Source of the DNA: Comamonadaceae bacterium
Lineage (GTDB): Bacteria; Pseudomonadota; Gammaproteobacteria; Burkholderiales; Burkholderiaceae_C
Length of the DNA stretch: 32,413 nucleotides
Reading direction: 5' to 3'
NCBI GenBank assembly: GCA_008080595.1
Contig: VIKI01000068.1
Coordinates: 1 to 32,413 of the forward strand
Shown here: positions 17,412 through 25,784 of the stretch, in pieces
Layout of the letters: every line of letters starts with the position of its first letter
Numbering within the stretch: position 1 is the stretch's first letter
Made by a program: the position numbers and the translations under genes
Notes under the pieces: model-generated
What the model was told of the DNA's origin: nothing
Seen by the model: only the letters and a program-made list of their open reading frames with translations
The model's database searches: none

Positions 17412-17696
17412 TCAACGACGGGCAGAAACTTCGTGCCGATCAGCTGCGGCAAACAAATCATTCGCAAAATGCGGATCACTGTCGATGTAGCTGAGCGCAA
17501 AGGTGCGCAATTCTTCAGCCTCTTCATAAGCTGTCAAGGCAGGACGCTGCAGCGCGGAGCTGGCACGCGATCCGGCGGCAGCCCAAAGTGCCATGACCAG
17601 CCGCTGGCCCGCAACAGCCAGTTCGCGCAAGGCTTCGCCCACATTGGCGGGTTGCGCTGGGGAGAGATGGAGGGAGTGAAGTGTGGAGCTTGTCAT
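17412..17696 (-). CDS. Small hypothetical protein (94 aa)
   Basis: I do not recognise this family. The 94-residue product is soluble and mostly helical in appearance, with an Ala/Leu-rich middle (ELAVAGQRLVMALWAAAGSR) and an acidic end (YIDSDPHFANDLFAAADR). There is no signal peptide or membrane segment. AAGGAAA lies 6-7 bases before the ATG, and a clear inverted repeat lies 43 bases upstream, which support it as a real gene. The helical, Ala-rich make-up and the upstream site would suit a phasin-like or stress-induced protein, but this is a guess. Confidence 0.65.
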   Translation of the reverse strand: MTSSTLHSLHLSPAQPANVGEALRELAVAGQRLVMALWAAAGSRASSALQRPALTAYEEAEELRTFALSYIDSDPHFANDLFAAADRHEVSARR

Positions 17697-17738
17697 GATG
17701 TTTCCTTTCCAATCAACGAACTTTGTTGCATTGCAGTA

Positions 17739-17752
17739 TAGGGTAAACCCTA
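17739..17752. promoter_or_regulatory. Inverted repeat TAGGGT-AA-ACCCTA, operator-like
   Basis: A 6-bp-arm inverted repeat (17739-17752) lies 43 bases upstream of the small unknown gene. A TTGCATTGCA motif lies between it and the start codon (17725-17734). The arrangement looks like a repressor-controlled promoter region. Confidence 0.45.
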
Positions 17753-17862
17753 GGTTTTTTCCAGTCTAAAAAGCATGTGTGGCGAAATTGCCAAACTGGA
17801 ACATCCGTGATGCCTTGCTCAGACACTTTTTGACCGGCTCAAAGCATGCCCGACAATTTAAG

Positions 17863-17891
17863 TTGACATTAAGAAATGAATGGCATATTTA
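17863..17891 (+). promoter_or_regulatory. Sigma-70-like promoter upstream of the glycosyltransferase genes
   Basis: TTGACA at 17863-17868, a 17-base spacer and TATTTA at 17886-17891 form a near-consensus promoter. It points to the glycosyltransferase, leaving a leader of about 200 bases. Confidence 0.55.
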
Positions 17892-18095
17892 ACACCTTCG
17901 CTTGGAACACAGGCACCGCATGTGCACTCATTGGACGGCCCCGAAATCTCGCTCGTCCTGCTCAGAACAGACTTCAAAAGCCCTAAGATCAGACTATCCC
18001 GCCAGCTTTCACGCCTCATCCAATGGAAACGACCTCTATGTTCTTGACTGCCTCGATGGATATCGAGCGCAATTTTTTGTAATCCCGTGCGTCCC

Positions 18096-19124
18096 ATGAC
18101 ATTTACAGCTCAGATAAGGCATCAAGAAAACAGCCCATTGGATCGCGTTGACCTGTCCGTGGTGGTCCCCCTTTACAACGAGCGTGCGGTGCTCCCCCTG
18201 TTGGTGGAACGACTTACACACGTTCTGGCTCCGCTTGGTGTCAGCTACGAACTGGTGCTGGTCGATGACGGTAGCCGCGACGGCAGCGGTGACTATCTGC
18301 TGGAACTCGCCGCCAACAATCCGAAGATCAAGGCGGCGCGCCTGAGCCGCAATTTCGGCAAGGAAGCCGCCCTGACCGCAGGCATGGACTTATCCAGTGG
18401 TGATGCCGTGGTTATTCTGGATGCGGACTTACAAGACCCGCCCGAACTCATTGGCACCATGCTTGAGGCCATGCGTGCGGGCTCAGACATCGTCAGCATG
18501 AAACGGCGGACCCGGGCCGGAGAATCCTGGGGCAAACGACTCAGTGCACACCTTTTCTACCGCCTGATGAGCCGCATCAGCCATTTTGAAATCCCCGAAG
18601 ACACGGGCGACTTTCGTTTGATGAGCCGAAGGGCGGTCAACGCCCTGAACAGCTTGCCCGAGCGCAACCGCTACATGAAAGGCCTGTTCGCCTGGGTTGG
18701 CTTCCCCACCCATGTGATCGAATATGACCGCGAAGCACGTGCTGCGGGCACCACCAAATGGAAGCTGCTGGGGCTGATCGGCTTGGCCCTTGAGGGCATT
18801 ACCTCGTTTTCCATCGTACCCTTGCGCTGGGCCACCGGGCTGGGTTTGCTGGCCGCGCTGATAGGCATCTCCTTCGGGCTGTGGATTGTGATCGGAGCCC
18901 TGTTTCATGGCAATGAGGTGGCAGGTTACCCGTCGCTGATTGCCGTCATCACCTTCCTGGGCGGTGTTCAGTTACTGTCAGTTGGCCTGTTGGGTGAATA
19001 CGTGGGCAAAACCTATTTTGAAACCAAACAACGGCCACTTTATGTGCTGCGCGATGTGGTGCAAAGTCCCCGCCTTGCCACCCCTATGTCAACAGAAGGA
19101 ACTGGGTGTGCTGAGTCGAATTAA
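18096..19124 (+). CDS. Family 2 glycosyltransferase, DPM1/ArnC/GtrB-like
   Basis: This enzyme most likely transfers a sugar from a nucleotide donor to polyprenyl phosphate at the inner membrane. The 342-residue product (from ATG 18096; GTG 18087 is an alternative) has the GT-A start VVVPLYNERAV, VLVDDGSRDGS, the metal-binding ILDADLQDPPE (a DxD-type motif) and EDTGDFRLMSRRA. Two C-terminal membrane segments follow (about 245-270 and 280-305), the normal plan for this family. The next gene, an ArnT-like transferase, starts inside its 3' end, and the pair would make and use a lipid-linked sugar, for example to decorate lipid A or another envelope glycan. The exact sugar is unknown. Confidence 0.92.
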   Translation: MTFTAQIRHQENSPLDRVDLSVVVPLYNERAVLPLLVERLTHVLAPLGVSYELVLVDDGSRDGSGDYLLELAANNPKIKAARLSRNFGKEAALTAGMDLSSGDAVVILDADLQDPPELIGTMLEAMRAGSDIVSMKRRTRAGESWGKRLSAHLFYRLMSRISHFEIPEDTGDFRLMSRRAVNALNSLPERNRYMKGLFAWVGFPTHVIEYDREARAAGTTKWKLLGLIGLALEGITSFSIVPLRWATGLGLLAALIGISFGLWIVIGALFHGNEVAGYPSLIAVITFLGGVQLLSVGLLGEYVGKTYFETKQRPLYVLRDVVQSPRLATPMSTEGTGCAESN

Positions 19125-20488
19125 CTTGTGGTGGGTGTGCCGAAGTGGCCCGCCTGATGGCTACAACCGGCGACTGGATCACCCCCTGGTTCACCCCTGA
19201 GCTGCCGTTTTGGGGCAAACCCCCTTTGTCGTTCTGGACTGAAGCCATCGCCTTCAAACTGCTCGGCACGAATGAGTTTGCAGTTCGGCTGCCCTCCTGG
19301 TTGGCAACGCTGGGCAGCATGGGTTTGATTTTTGCCTACGCACGCAGCTATTTTGGGCCACAGGTGGCCACCTGGTCACTGTTGATTTATGCGTCTTGTG
19401 CGCTGGTGTTTATTGCCGCCGGTGCCGTGCTGACCGATCCGTTTCTGGCCTTGGCCACGACCTGGGCCATGGTGGCACTGGCCATGGCAGCCCACTCCCC
19501 CCGCTGGTACTGGCGTTACGGTTTTTTTGTGGCCATGGCCATCGGCCTGCTGGCCAAGGGGCCGTTGATTGGGGTTTTGGTGGCCGGGCCGCTGCTGCCT
19601 TTGCTGGTGTTTTATCCCACTCTGCGCGCCTCATTCCTGAAAATGCCTTGGTTCTCAGGAACAGCGCTGATGCTGCTCCTGAGCGTGCCCTGGTATGTGA
19701 TGGCCGAGCTCAAAACCCCCGGTTTTTTGAACTATTTTTTGGTTGGTGAACACTTCTTGCGGTTCATCGATTCCGGCTGGGCGGGCGACTTGTACGGCGT
19801 GGCTCACAAACGCATGAAAGGGGCGATCTGGCTGGAAGTCTTGACTGCCTCTTTCCCATGGGGCTTGCTGGCGCTGGCGATGTTGCTGCGCCACCTGTTC
19901 AAGCCTGCGCAACGTGCCCTGTTGTGGCAAAAACGGCAAGACCCGAATCTGGCTTACCTGCTGGCCTGGGCCTTGTTCACCCCCGCGTTCTTTACGCTTT
20001 CAGGCAATATTTTGTGGACTTATGTGTTGCCAGCCCTGGCTTCTTTCAGCGTGCTGATGGCGCTGGCGCTTTCGCCAGAGAAAACTGCCAAACCCTGGCA
20101 GCGGTCTGGCCAACTGCTGCTGACGACTTTGGTTCCTCTGGGGGTCACCGCTTACATGGTGGTGGGTGCATTTCAACCCGAACTGCTGAAGACCGAGAAA
20201 TACCTGGTGTCACACGCCATGACACAGATGAAGCCTGGGGACAAACTGGTGTATCTGGACGATGTGCCTTTTTCAGCCACCTTTTACACCCGTGGCCAGA
20301 CCGGGGTGATCACACTGAATCAGTTGACTGACCCTTCTGCGCTGTACCTGGCCATGCAGAAAAAAGATTGGGCCGTGGTGTCGGGCAAATTCACACCGCC
20401 TTTGCCCCAGCTCTTTGAAAGCCGGGAACACATCTTGACGGTGATTCCACCCGCCACATCTGCACCCAAGGCAACCCAACAACCGTAA
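19108..20488 (+). pseudogene. ArnT-like (GT83) lipid-linked sugar transferase, N-terminal deletion
   Basis: ArnT-type multi-span transferases move a sugar from a polyprenyl carrier onto lipid A or other envelope acceptors. GTG at 19108 (AAGGA about 7 bases upstream) opens VLSRINLWWV, a plausible start of TM1, but this frame ends downstream with a nonsense product. From about 19139 another frame reads AEVARLMATTGDWITPWF, then GKPPLSFW and many membrane segments to TAA at 20488. The missing stretch, roughly 27 residues (about 80 nt, 3n+2), normally holds TM1 and the first periplasmic loop with the conserved D-x-x-E-A-R-Y motif, which contains the catalytic acid. A GTG at 19145 could start a 447-residue protein without it. 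Activity is not expected. Confidence 0.85.
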
Positions 20489-20489
20489 G

Positions 20490-20512
20490 CGGCGGCATTG
20501 CAGCCACCGCCG
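20490..20512. terminator. Hairpin between the ArnT-like gene and metY
   Basis: CGGCGG and CCGCCG form a perfect 6-bp stem with an 11-base loop in the 38-base gap between these convergent genes. There is no T-run on either strand, so termination is uncertain. Confidence 0.35.
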
Positions 20513-20526
20513 GATTCAAAGCCGGA

Positions 20527-21822
20527 TCAAACCGCGTCCAACGCCTGGCTCAGGTCGGCCAGCAGATCGTCAATGTGCTCAATGCCCACCGACAGGCGCA
20601 CCGCGTCTTCCGGGATACCCGCTTTGGCCAGTTCCTCGGGTGAGAGCTGGCGGTGGGTGGTAGATGCCGGATGGGTGGCCAGCGACTTGGCATCACCAAT
20701 GTTGACCAGGCGGGTGAACAGCTTGAGCGCATCCAGAAACGCCGCCCCGGCCTTGCGGCCTTCGCCTGGTGCCGACTTGACCCCAAAGGTGAACAAACCC
20801 GAGGCCTTGCCGCCCAGGTATTTTTGTGCCAGCGCATAGTCCGGGTGGCTGGGCAAACCGGCGTAGCTGACCCAGGACACCTTGGGATGGTTTTGCAGGA
20901 ACTGCGCGGCCTTCAGAGTGTTGTCGTTGATGCGGTCCATACGCAAAGCCAGCGTCTCAATGCCTTGCAAAATCAGGAAGGCGTTGAACGGCGACAGCGT
21001 AGCGCCGGTGTTGCGCAGCGGCACCACACGGGCGCGGCCAATGTAGGCGGTCGGGCCAAGGGCTTCGGTGTAGACCACGCCGTGGTAACTTTGATCCGGC
21101 TCGTTCAGACGCTTGAATTTGGTTTTGTAATTGGCCCAGGGGAATTTGCCCGAATCGATGATGGCCCCACCCAGGCTGTTGCCGTGGCCGCCCAGGTATT
21201 TGGTGAGGGACTGCACCACGATGTCAGCGCCGTGCTCAATCGGGCGCAGCAGGTAAGGCGTGGCCACGGTGTTGTCCACAATCAACGGCACGCCGTGGCG
21301 GTGCGCCACTTCGGCAATCGCGGCAATGTCGGTCACCCGGCCTTGCGGGTTGCTGATGGATTCGATGTACACCGCCTTGGTCTTGTCGTCGATCAGCGCT
21401 TCCAGCGCGGCCAGGTCGTTGGTGTCGGTAAAGCGCACCTGAATGCCCGAGAGCGGGAAGGTGTGGGCAAACAGGTTGTAAGTGCCGCCATAAAGTGCGC
21501 TGCTGGCGACGATGTTGTCACCCACCTCGGCAATGGTCTGAATCGCGTAGGTGACCGCTGCCGAACCCGAGGCCAGCGTCAGTGCGGCAATGCCGCCTTC
21601 CAGCGCCGCGATGCGCTGCTCCAGCACGTCATTGGTGGGGTTCATGATGCGGGTGTAGATATTGCCCGGCACCTTCAAGTCAAACAAATCCGCACCGTGC
21701 TGGGCGCTGTCAAAGGCGTAGGCCACGGTTTGGTAGATTGGCACCGCCACCGATTTGGTGGTGGGGTCTGGGCTGTAGCCAGCGTGAACCGATTTGGTTT
21801 CAAATTTCCAGGATGCAGACAT
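20527..21822 (-). CDS. metY: O-acetylhomoserine sulfhydrylase (Cys/Met metabolism PLP enzyme)
   Basis: MetY makes homocysteine from O-acetylhomoserine and sulfide, a cytoplasmic PLP-dependent step of methionine synthesis. The 431-residue length and the typical start (FETKSVHAGYSPDPTTKSVAVPIYQT) fit MetY. The PLP lysine is Lys208 in SLTKYLGGHG, and the aldehyde-binding segment ASGSAAVTYA and the C-terminal THPASTTHRQLS...RLSVGIE are intact. ATG at 21822 is preferred over the adjacent TTG because AAGGAG lies 5 bases upstream. It is transcribed alone toward the ArnT-like gene. The 195-base upstream gap holds repeat copy 5, and I see no recognisable riboswitch in it. Confidence 0.96.
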   Translation of the reverse strand: MSASWKFETKSVHAGYSPDPTTKSVAVPIYQTVAYAFDSAQHGADLFDLKVPGNIYTRIMNPTNDVLEQRIAALEGGIAALTLASGSAAVTYAIQTIAEVGDNIVASSALYGGTYNLFAHTFPLSGIQVRFTDTNDLAALEALIDDKTKAVYIESISNPQGRVTDIAAIAEVAHRHGVPLIVDNTVATPYLLRPIEHGADIVVQSLTKYLGGHGNSLGGAIIDSGKFPWANYKTKFKRLNEPDQSYHGVVYTEALGPTAYIGRARVVPLRNTGATLSPFNAFLILQGIETLALRMDRINDNTLKAAQFLQNHPKVSWVSYAGLPSHPDYALAQKYLGGKASGLFTFGVKSAPGEGRKAGAAFLDALKLFTRLVNIGDAKSLATHPASTTHRQLSPEELAKAGIPEDAVRLSVGIEHIDDLLADLSQALDAV

Positions 21823-21969
21823 CAAAACTCCTTGTTGAATGGGGTGAACGCGACAACTTTAACCCGACAAGCGCCCAGCACCAACAACGAAAAAGTACAT
21901 TGCAAACAACCAAAATGTCTATCTCAGCTTGGCATGCCGCAGATGCCTCATATTGACATACAAAAACAC

Positions 21970-22012
21970 CTTGTAGCGCTCATCAATAATGCGCAAACAG
22001 CTATTATTTATA
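21970..22012 (-). repeat. Dispersed repeat copy 5, downstream of the cupin gene
   Basis: On the minus strand it reads AATAGCTGTTTGCGC, a spacer, then GAGCGCTACAAGG, closely matching copies 2 and 3. It begins 5 bases past the cupin stop and lies upstream of metY. This is the only copy seen in a fully non-coding gap with both halves well preserved. Confidence 0.7.
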
Positions 22013-22017
22013 TAGCA

Positions 22018-22443
22018 TCATTGTTCAGGCGAAGCAGAACCCACGGATGACCACGAAGCCGCCCACGGGCCTGCCACTTTGACCGCCTCACCTTCGCCGG
22101 GCCACGGTGGCATGGTGATGGCGATGGCGGCCACAGGCGTTTGCGGGCTGGCGCGGAACTGGAAATGGGTTCCCAGTGGCAGGGTCAGGCAAACCCCTGG
22201 CTCCAGGGTGACGATTTCCTCACGCCCATCCTGCTTGCGCCACATCTCGCCTTTGCCAGAAACCACGAACCAGATTTCTTCAACCGTGCGGTGTGTCACT
22301 GCTTGGGCCACTTGGCCCGCACCCAGTTCAAAATGAGCCATGCCACCACCGGCCAGGCCAAGAAGAATACGCACATCCGAGCCATCTGGCGCAACAACGC
22401 TGGGCTCTGCCGGTAAACGCATGGATTGGAATACATCACTCAT
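22018..22443 (-). CDS. Cupin-domain protein
   Basis: This 141-residue single-domain cupin is a small cytoplasmic beta-barrel without signal peptide. Cupin motif 1 can be seen as THRTVEEIWFVVSGKGEMW and motif 2 around PGVCLTLPLGTHFQFRA. One metal-binding His (in THRTVEE) and the Glu are present, but the second His of a classical H-x-H pair is not obvious. The substrate is unknown. It is divergent from the diguanylate cyclase gene and its 3' end abuts repeat copy 5. Confidence 0.85.
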   Translation of the reverse strand: MSDVFQSMRLPAEPSVVAPDGSDVRILLGLAGGGMAHFELGAGQVAQAVTHRTVEEIWFVVSGKGEMWRKQDGREEIVTLEPGVCLTLPLGTHFQFRASPQTPVAAIAITMPPWPGEGEAVKVAGPWAASWSSVGSASPEQ

Positions 22444-22659
22444 TGGTATCTTTCATTGGTTTCTTCCATCTTCACCCAACCACGCTGCCAGCCAGCAAAC
22501 ACCGGCTTGTCGACCAAAATTCAATGCAGCGCACTTCATCTGCCGTAGGGAGCCCGTCAGCCCGTTATCACTATTCCACCCTGCATCTGGGTAAACTTGA
22601 CCATTCTGACTAGCCTCTGCAAGCCAGGCGATTTAACCCTAAGGCACAACACCTTCCCC

Positions 22660-24165
22660 ATGGTTTCAGTTCATCGCATTTTTGACGGCCGGCGCTTGCT
22701 GGTTTTGCTCAGCGTGTTGCTCTCGCTCGGGTTTTTCATGACGACCTTGGGCAGTTATTTCGTCTCCAAAGCCGCCATCCGCCAGGCCATCATCGGGCAG
22801 GAGCTGCCGCTGGCCTCCAGCAACATCTACGTCGAGCTGCAAAAAGACCTGGTGCGCCCGGTGATCATTTCTTCCACCATGGCGCAAGACACCTTTCTGC
22901 GCGACTGGATTCTCAATGGCGAGCGTGATACGGATGCCATGAGCCGTTACCTGCAGGAGGTGGGCTCACGCTATGGCGCTTTCAGCACCTTTCTGGTGTC
23001 TGAGCGCAGCAGCAACTACTACGTAGGCAAGGGTATCCTGAAAAAAGTGTCGCGCCAAGACCCGCTGGATACCTGGTACTACCGCGTGCGTGACATGAAG
23101 GAAGATTACGAGCTCAATGTCGACCCCGACGCAGCCAACCGCGATGCCATGACCATCTTCATCAACTACCGGGTGTTTGACTTTGCCGGTCAATACCTGG
23201 GGGCCACCGGCATCGGCATCACACTCGATGCCATGCAGCAGCGCATCAAAGACTACCAGCAACGCTACCAGCGCACGATTTATTTCGTCAATGCCCAAGG
23301 GCAAACGGTGCAGTTCGGTGACAAGGCCAACAGCATCGACTTGCATACCCAGCCCGGTCTGAGCGATCTCATCGATCACATCCTGGCAGCCAAGAACGGT
23401 GGCTACCAGTACGAGTCCAATGGCTCAACCCGCCTGCTCAACGTACATCACATCCCTGAGCTGAACTGGTATCTGTTTGTGGAAAAAGACGAATTCGAGG
23501 CCCTGGCCCAAGTGCGCAATGCACTCTACGTCAACCTGGGTGTCTGCCTGGCCATCACCATACTGGTGGTGATGCTGATGAACGTGTCACTGTCACGCTA
23601 CCAGCGCCGCATTGAAGACATGGCTTCCACCGACAAGCTGACCGGCCTGCTCAACCGCCAGGCCTATGACATCCTGATGAACCGTTTGATGGCTCAACGC
23701 GCACGCCAGCCACAACCGGTGTCCATGCTGTTGATAGATCTGGACTACTTCAAGCGCGTCAATGACCAATATGGTCACGCCATGGGCGACCGAGCCTTAT
23801 GCGAGGTGACCCATCAGCTGCGCAAAATTCTGCGCAAGTCCGACATTGCGGTGCGCTGGGGTGGCGAGGAATTGTTGGTGGTACTGGACAACTGCAAGCT
23901 TGAAGAAGCGCAGCTGATGGCCGAAAAAATCCGCCAGCACATTGCCCAGGAATGCCGCCAGATTGATGGCCAGCCACTGGCACTGACCGTCAGCATCGGC
24001 GTAAGCCAGCTCAACGGCGACGAGTCACCCGATCAAACCATCCGCCGGGCCGATGCCGGGCTTTATCTGGCCAAGCAGGGTGGGCGAAACCGGGTTGAAG
24101 TGATGGCCGATCCGGCAGAAGACGGCACCCCAGAAACAGGCAACAAAATGCCTGAAGATGCCTAA
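22660..24165 (+). CDS. Membrane diguanylate cyclase with dCache-type sensor
   Basis: This 501-residue inner-membrane enzyme makes cyclic di-GMP from two GTP. After TM1 (about residues 12-34) comes a periplasmic sensor of about 250 residues that looks like a double-Cache domain. TM2 (about 295-315) precedes the GGDEF domain, which begins DKLTGLLNRQAYD. The active-site motif is GGEEL at 401-405, a catalytically competent variant. RKSD sits five residues before it, matching the RxxD product-inhibition site. ATG at 22660 is taken as the start because TM1 follows it, while a TTG at 22597 would add 21 residues. No good Shine-Dalgarno is visible for either. Repeat copy 6 follows the stop. Confidence 0.93.
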   Translation: MVSVHRIFDGRRLLVLLSVLLSLGFFMTTLGSYFVSKAAIRQAIIGQELPLASSNIYVELQKDLVRPVIISSTMAQDTFLRDWILNGERDTDAMSRYLQEVGSRYGAFSTFLVSERSSNYYVGKGILKKVSRQDPLDTWYYRVRDMKEDYELNVDPDAANRDAMTIFINYRVFDFAGQYLGATGIGITLDAMQQRIKDYQQRYQRTIYFVNAQGQTVQFGDKANSIDLHTQPGLSDLIDHILAAKNGGYQYESNGSTRLLNVHHIPELNWYLFVEKDEFEALAQVRNALYVNLGVCLAITILVVMLMNVSLSRYQRRIEDMASTDKLTGLLNRQAYDILMNRLMAQRARQPQPVSMLLIDLDYFKRVNDQYGHAMGDRALCEVTHQLRKILRKSDIAVRWGGEELLVVLDNCKLEEAQLMAEKIRQHIAQECRQIDGQPLALTVSIGVSQLNGDESPDQTIRRADAGLYLAKQGGRNRVEVMADPAEDGTPETGNKMPEDA

Positions 24166-24167
24166 AA

Positions 24168-24203
24168 CACTGCGTAAACAGCTACATAATTTATAGCTAT
24201 TTA
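24168..24203 (-). repeat. Dispersed repeat copy 6 (half element) between convergent genes
   Basis: The plus strand reads TGCGTAAACAGCTA, then AATTTATAGC, resembling the right half of copy 2 (AAGCGAAAGCAGCTATCAAA then TTTATA). It fills most of the 31-base gap between the diguanylate cyclase and the exported unknown gene. It includes an imperfect inverted repeat (AGCTA/TAGCT) that might help termination. Confidence 0.45.
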
Positions 24204-25653
24204 GCCACCGGGTAGGCTGCAAACAGTTTGGCAAAACCCGTGGCCTGTTTGAGCACGGCGTGGGCCACCTGGCTGTAGGCTGCGTTGTTGGTTTTGGCCA
24301 CACTCACGGATTGGGAGCTTTTGGCACCCAGTGCCCCAAACAGGCTCATCACCGTGCCTTTGTTGTTTTCTTCCACTTTTTGCAGATCGGCAAACTCGGC
24401 ATCGGTGTCGATCCGATGGGTGAGCGTGAGTGCCCCGTCATCCCCCTTGAAGACGATGCCGCCGTAACGGGTTTCCTCGGCACGCACCACACGGGTGTTG
24501 AAGCTTGAAACACTCATGGTCAAACTCGCGCCCACCGACGCACTGCTGCTGGTGAAGCCGCTGCGGTTTCCGCTGGACTGCATCCGTGCAAAGTCAATCA
24601 CGATGGCCGGTGCAATGGCCAAGGCGTTGGCACTTTTGGAAAGTTCATTAAAGGCGCGCATATTGGCCTGGCTCAACCCGGAGTCACCCCAGGCATCACC
24701 CCCCTGCCACCACAGCGGCACCCCACGTGGTGTGAACGCCCGCCCTCGCAAGGCCGCCAGCGTCACCTCCTGCGGAACCGCGCTGGTCTTGAAATCAGCG
24801 TACAGGGGTTGCAACTGCTCGGGTGTCATGACCTCGCGCCCCGCAGCCTTCAGCTGCGCCACCAGCCTTTGGTAGGCCACATCGGTGATGGCCTGCAAAG
24901 TGGCGTCATCCACCCCTTGCAAATCAATCTCCATCTTGGCTTTGGCGGTACCGGTTTCGCGCCCACCCGGCATATAGCTGCCACGGGTGATGGCCGAAGT
25001 TTCGTTGTGGGTCACAAAAACAATGCGCAGCCCGGCAATGGCCACCCGGTTGCTGCGGGCAAAAGCATTCACCGTTTTCTCGCCAAACGTGCCCCCCATC
25101 TTGCCGTCAAACCACTGTGAAGGGTCCAGATCGGGCAACTCCACCGCCTTGCTCACACTCTCGGTGGGGGCCGTTGCCACGGCAGCCGAACTGGCCGAGA
25201 GCTGCAACCCTTGCCGAGCGCCAGTTGCAGCAAATGGCCTTTGCGCTCCTTGGCTTGCTGCATGCGGTTGGCCGCCTCCTGGGCACTGGCTTGGCCGGAC
25301 TGTTGCGCAACTTCCGCCGTGGTTTTGGCAGCCAGTTTTCCGAACAATTGCCCGCCCAAACCCGCAATGCTGCCAAACAAACCGGTGCGTTCGGCCACCT
25401 CGGCCGCAACACCACCCACGGCACCTGCCGTAGCCGTGGTGTTGCCGCTGCTTTGTGCGGCACTGGCCTCAGCCAGCGCGGTATTCATTTCAGCGACGGC
25501 CGCATCAAGCTGGACGCAGCTCAGCGCACTGTCACCTGCACGGACTCGTTCTATCCCGCTCGCTGGGGTTTGCGACCATGCGCTGCTGCAGGCCAGGGTG
25601 GCCGCCGCAGCCCATGCCAAGGCAGATGGGTTTCCAGATCGCGTGATGGACAT
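24197..25653 (-). pseudogene. Exported protein of unknown function, frameshifted
   Basis: I do not recognise the family. ATG at 25653 has AGGAGA 5 bases upstream and opens a signal peptide (MSITRSGNPSALAWAAAATL, cut near AWSQ). An Ala/Gly-rich middle (GAVGGVAAEVAERTGLFGSI) and the end RKGHLLQLALGKG follow, where the frame runs out. At about 25195-25215 another frame takes over as LQLSASSAAVATAPTESVSK and continues for some 330 residues (WFDGKMGGTFGEKTVNAF, a Ser-rich stretch, a Lys/Val-rich end) to the stop at 24197. Together they would make a periplasmic protein of roughly 485 residues. The second frame has no start or ribosome-binding site of its own, so one broken gene is more likely than two genes. 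Confidence 0.75.
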
Positions 25654-25784
25654 AAAGTTCTCCTGTGGCAGGGGTGTATCGCAAGGTGTTGTTGCTATGC
25701 AATGTAGGTCGTACCTCACACCGTGTGCACCCCGTGAACGCGGGGGATGGTGTTGTGGCTGGTTTCGCGTATCCTGCGGCCACC

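Larger units (their letters stand above)
17697..18095. other. Regulatory gap of about 400 bases without a convincing gene
   Basis: Apart from the inverted repeat near 17739-17752 and the promoter at 17863-17891, I see nothing firm here. A 65-codon open frame at 17902-18099 has no ribosome-binding site and no recognisable product. The base composition is more AT-rich than in the neighbouring genes, as expected for promoters. Confidence 0.5.

Noticed and set aside
17902-18099. 65-codon open frame before the glycosyltransferase
   Set aside because: No ribosome-binding site and no family resemblance. It lies in the leader after a probable promoter.
21823-22017. A riboswitch upstream of metY
   Set aside because: I could not find a convincing SAM or related aptamer pattern. 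The region mainly contains repeat copy 5 and promoter-like AT-rich sequence.
20653-22050. 465-codon plus-strand open frame opposite metY
   Set aside because: It is the shadow of metY, with no recognisable motifs.
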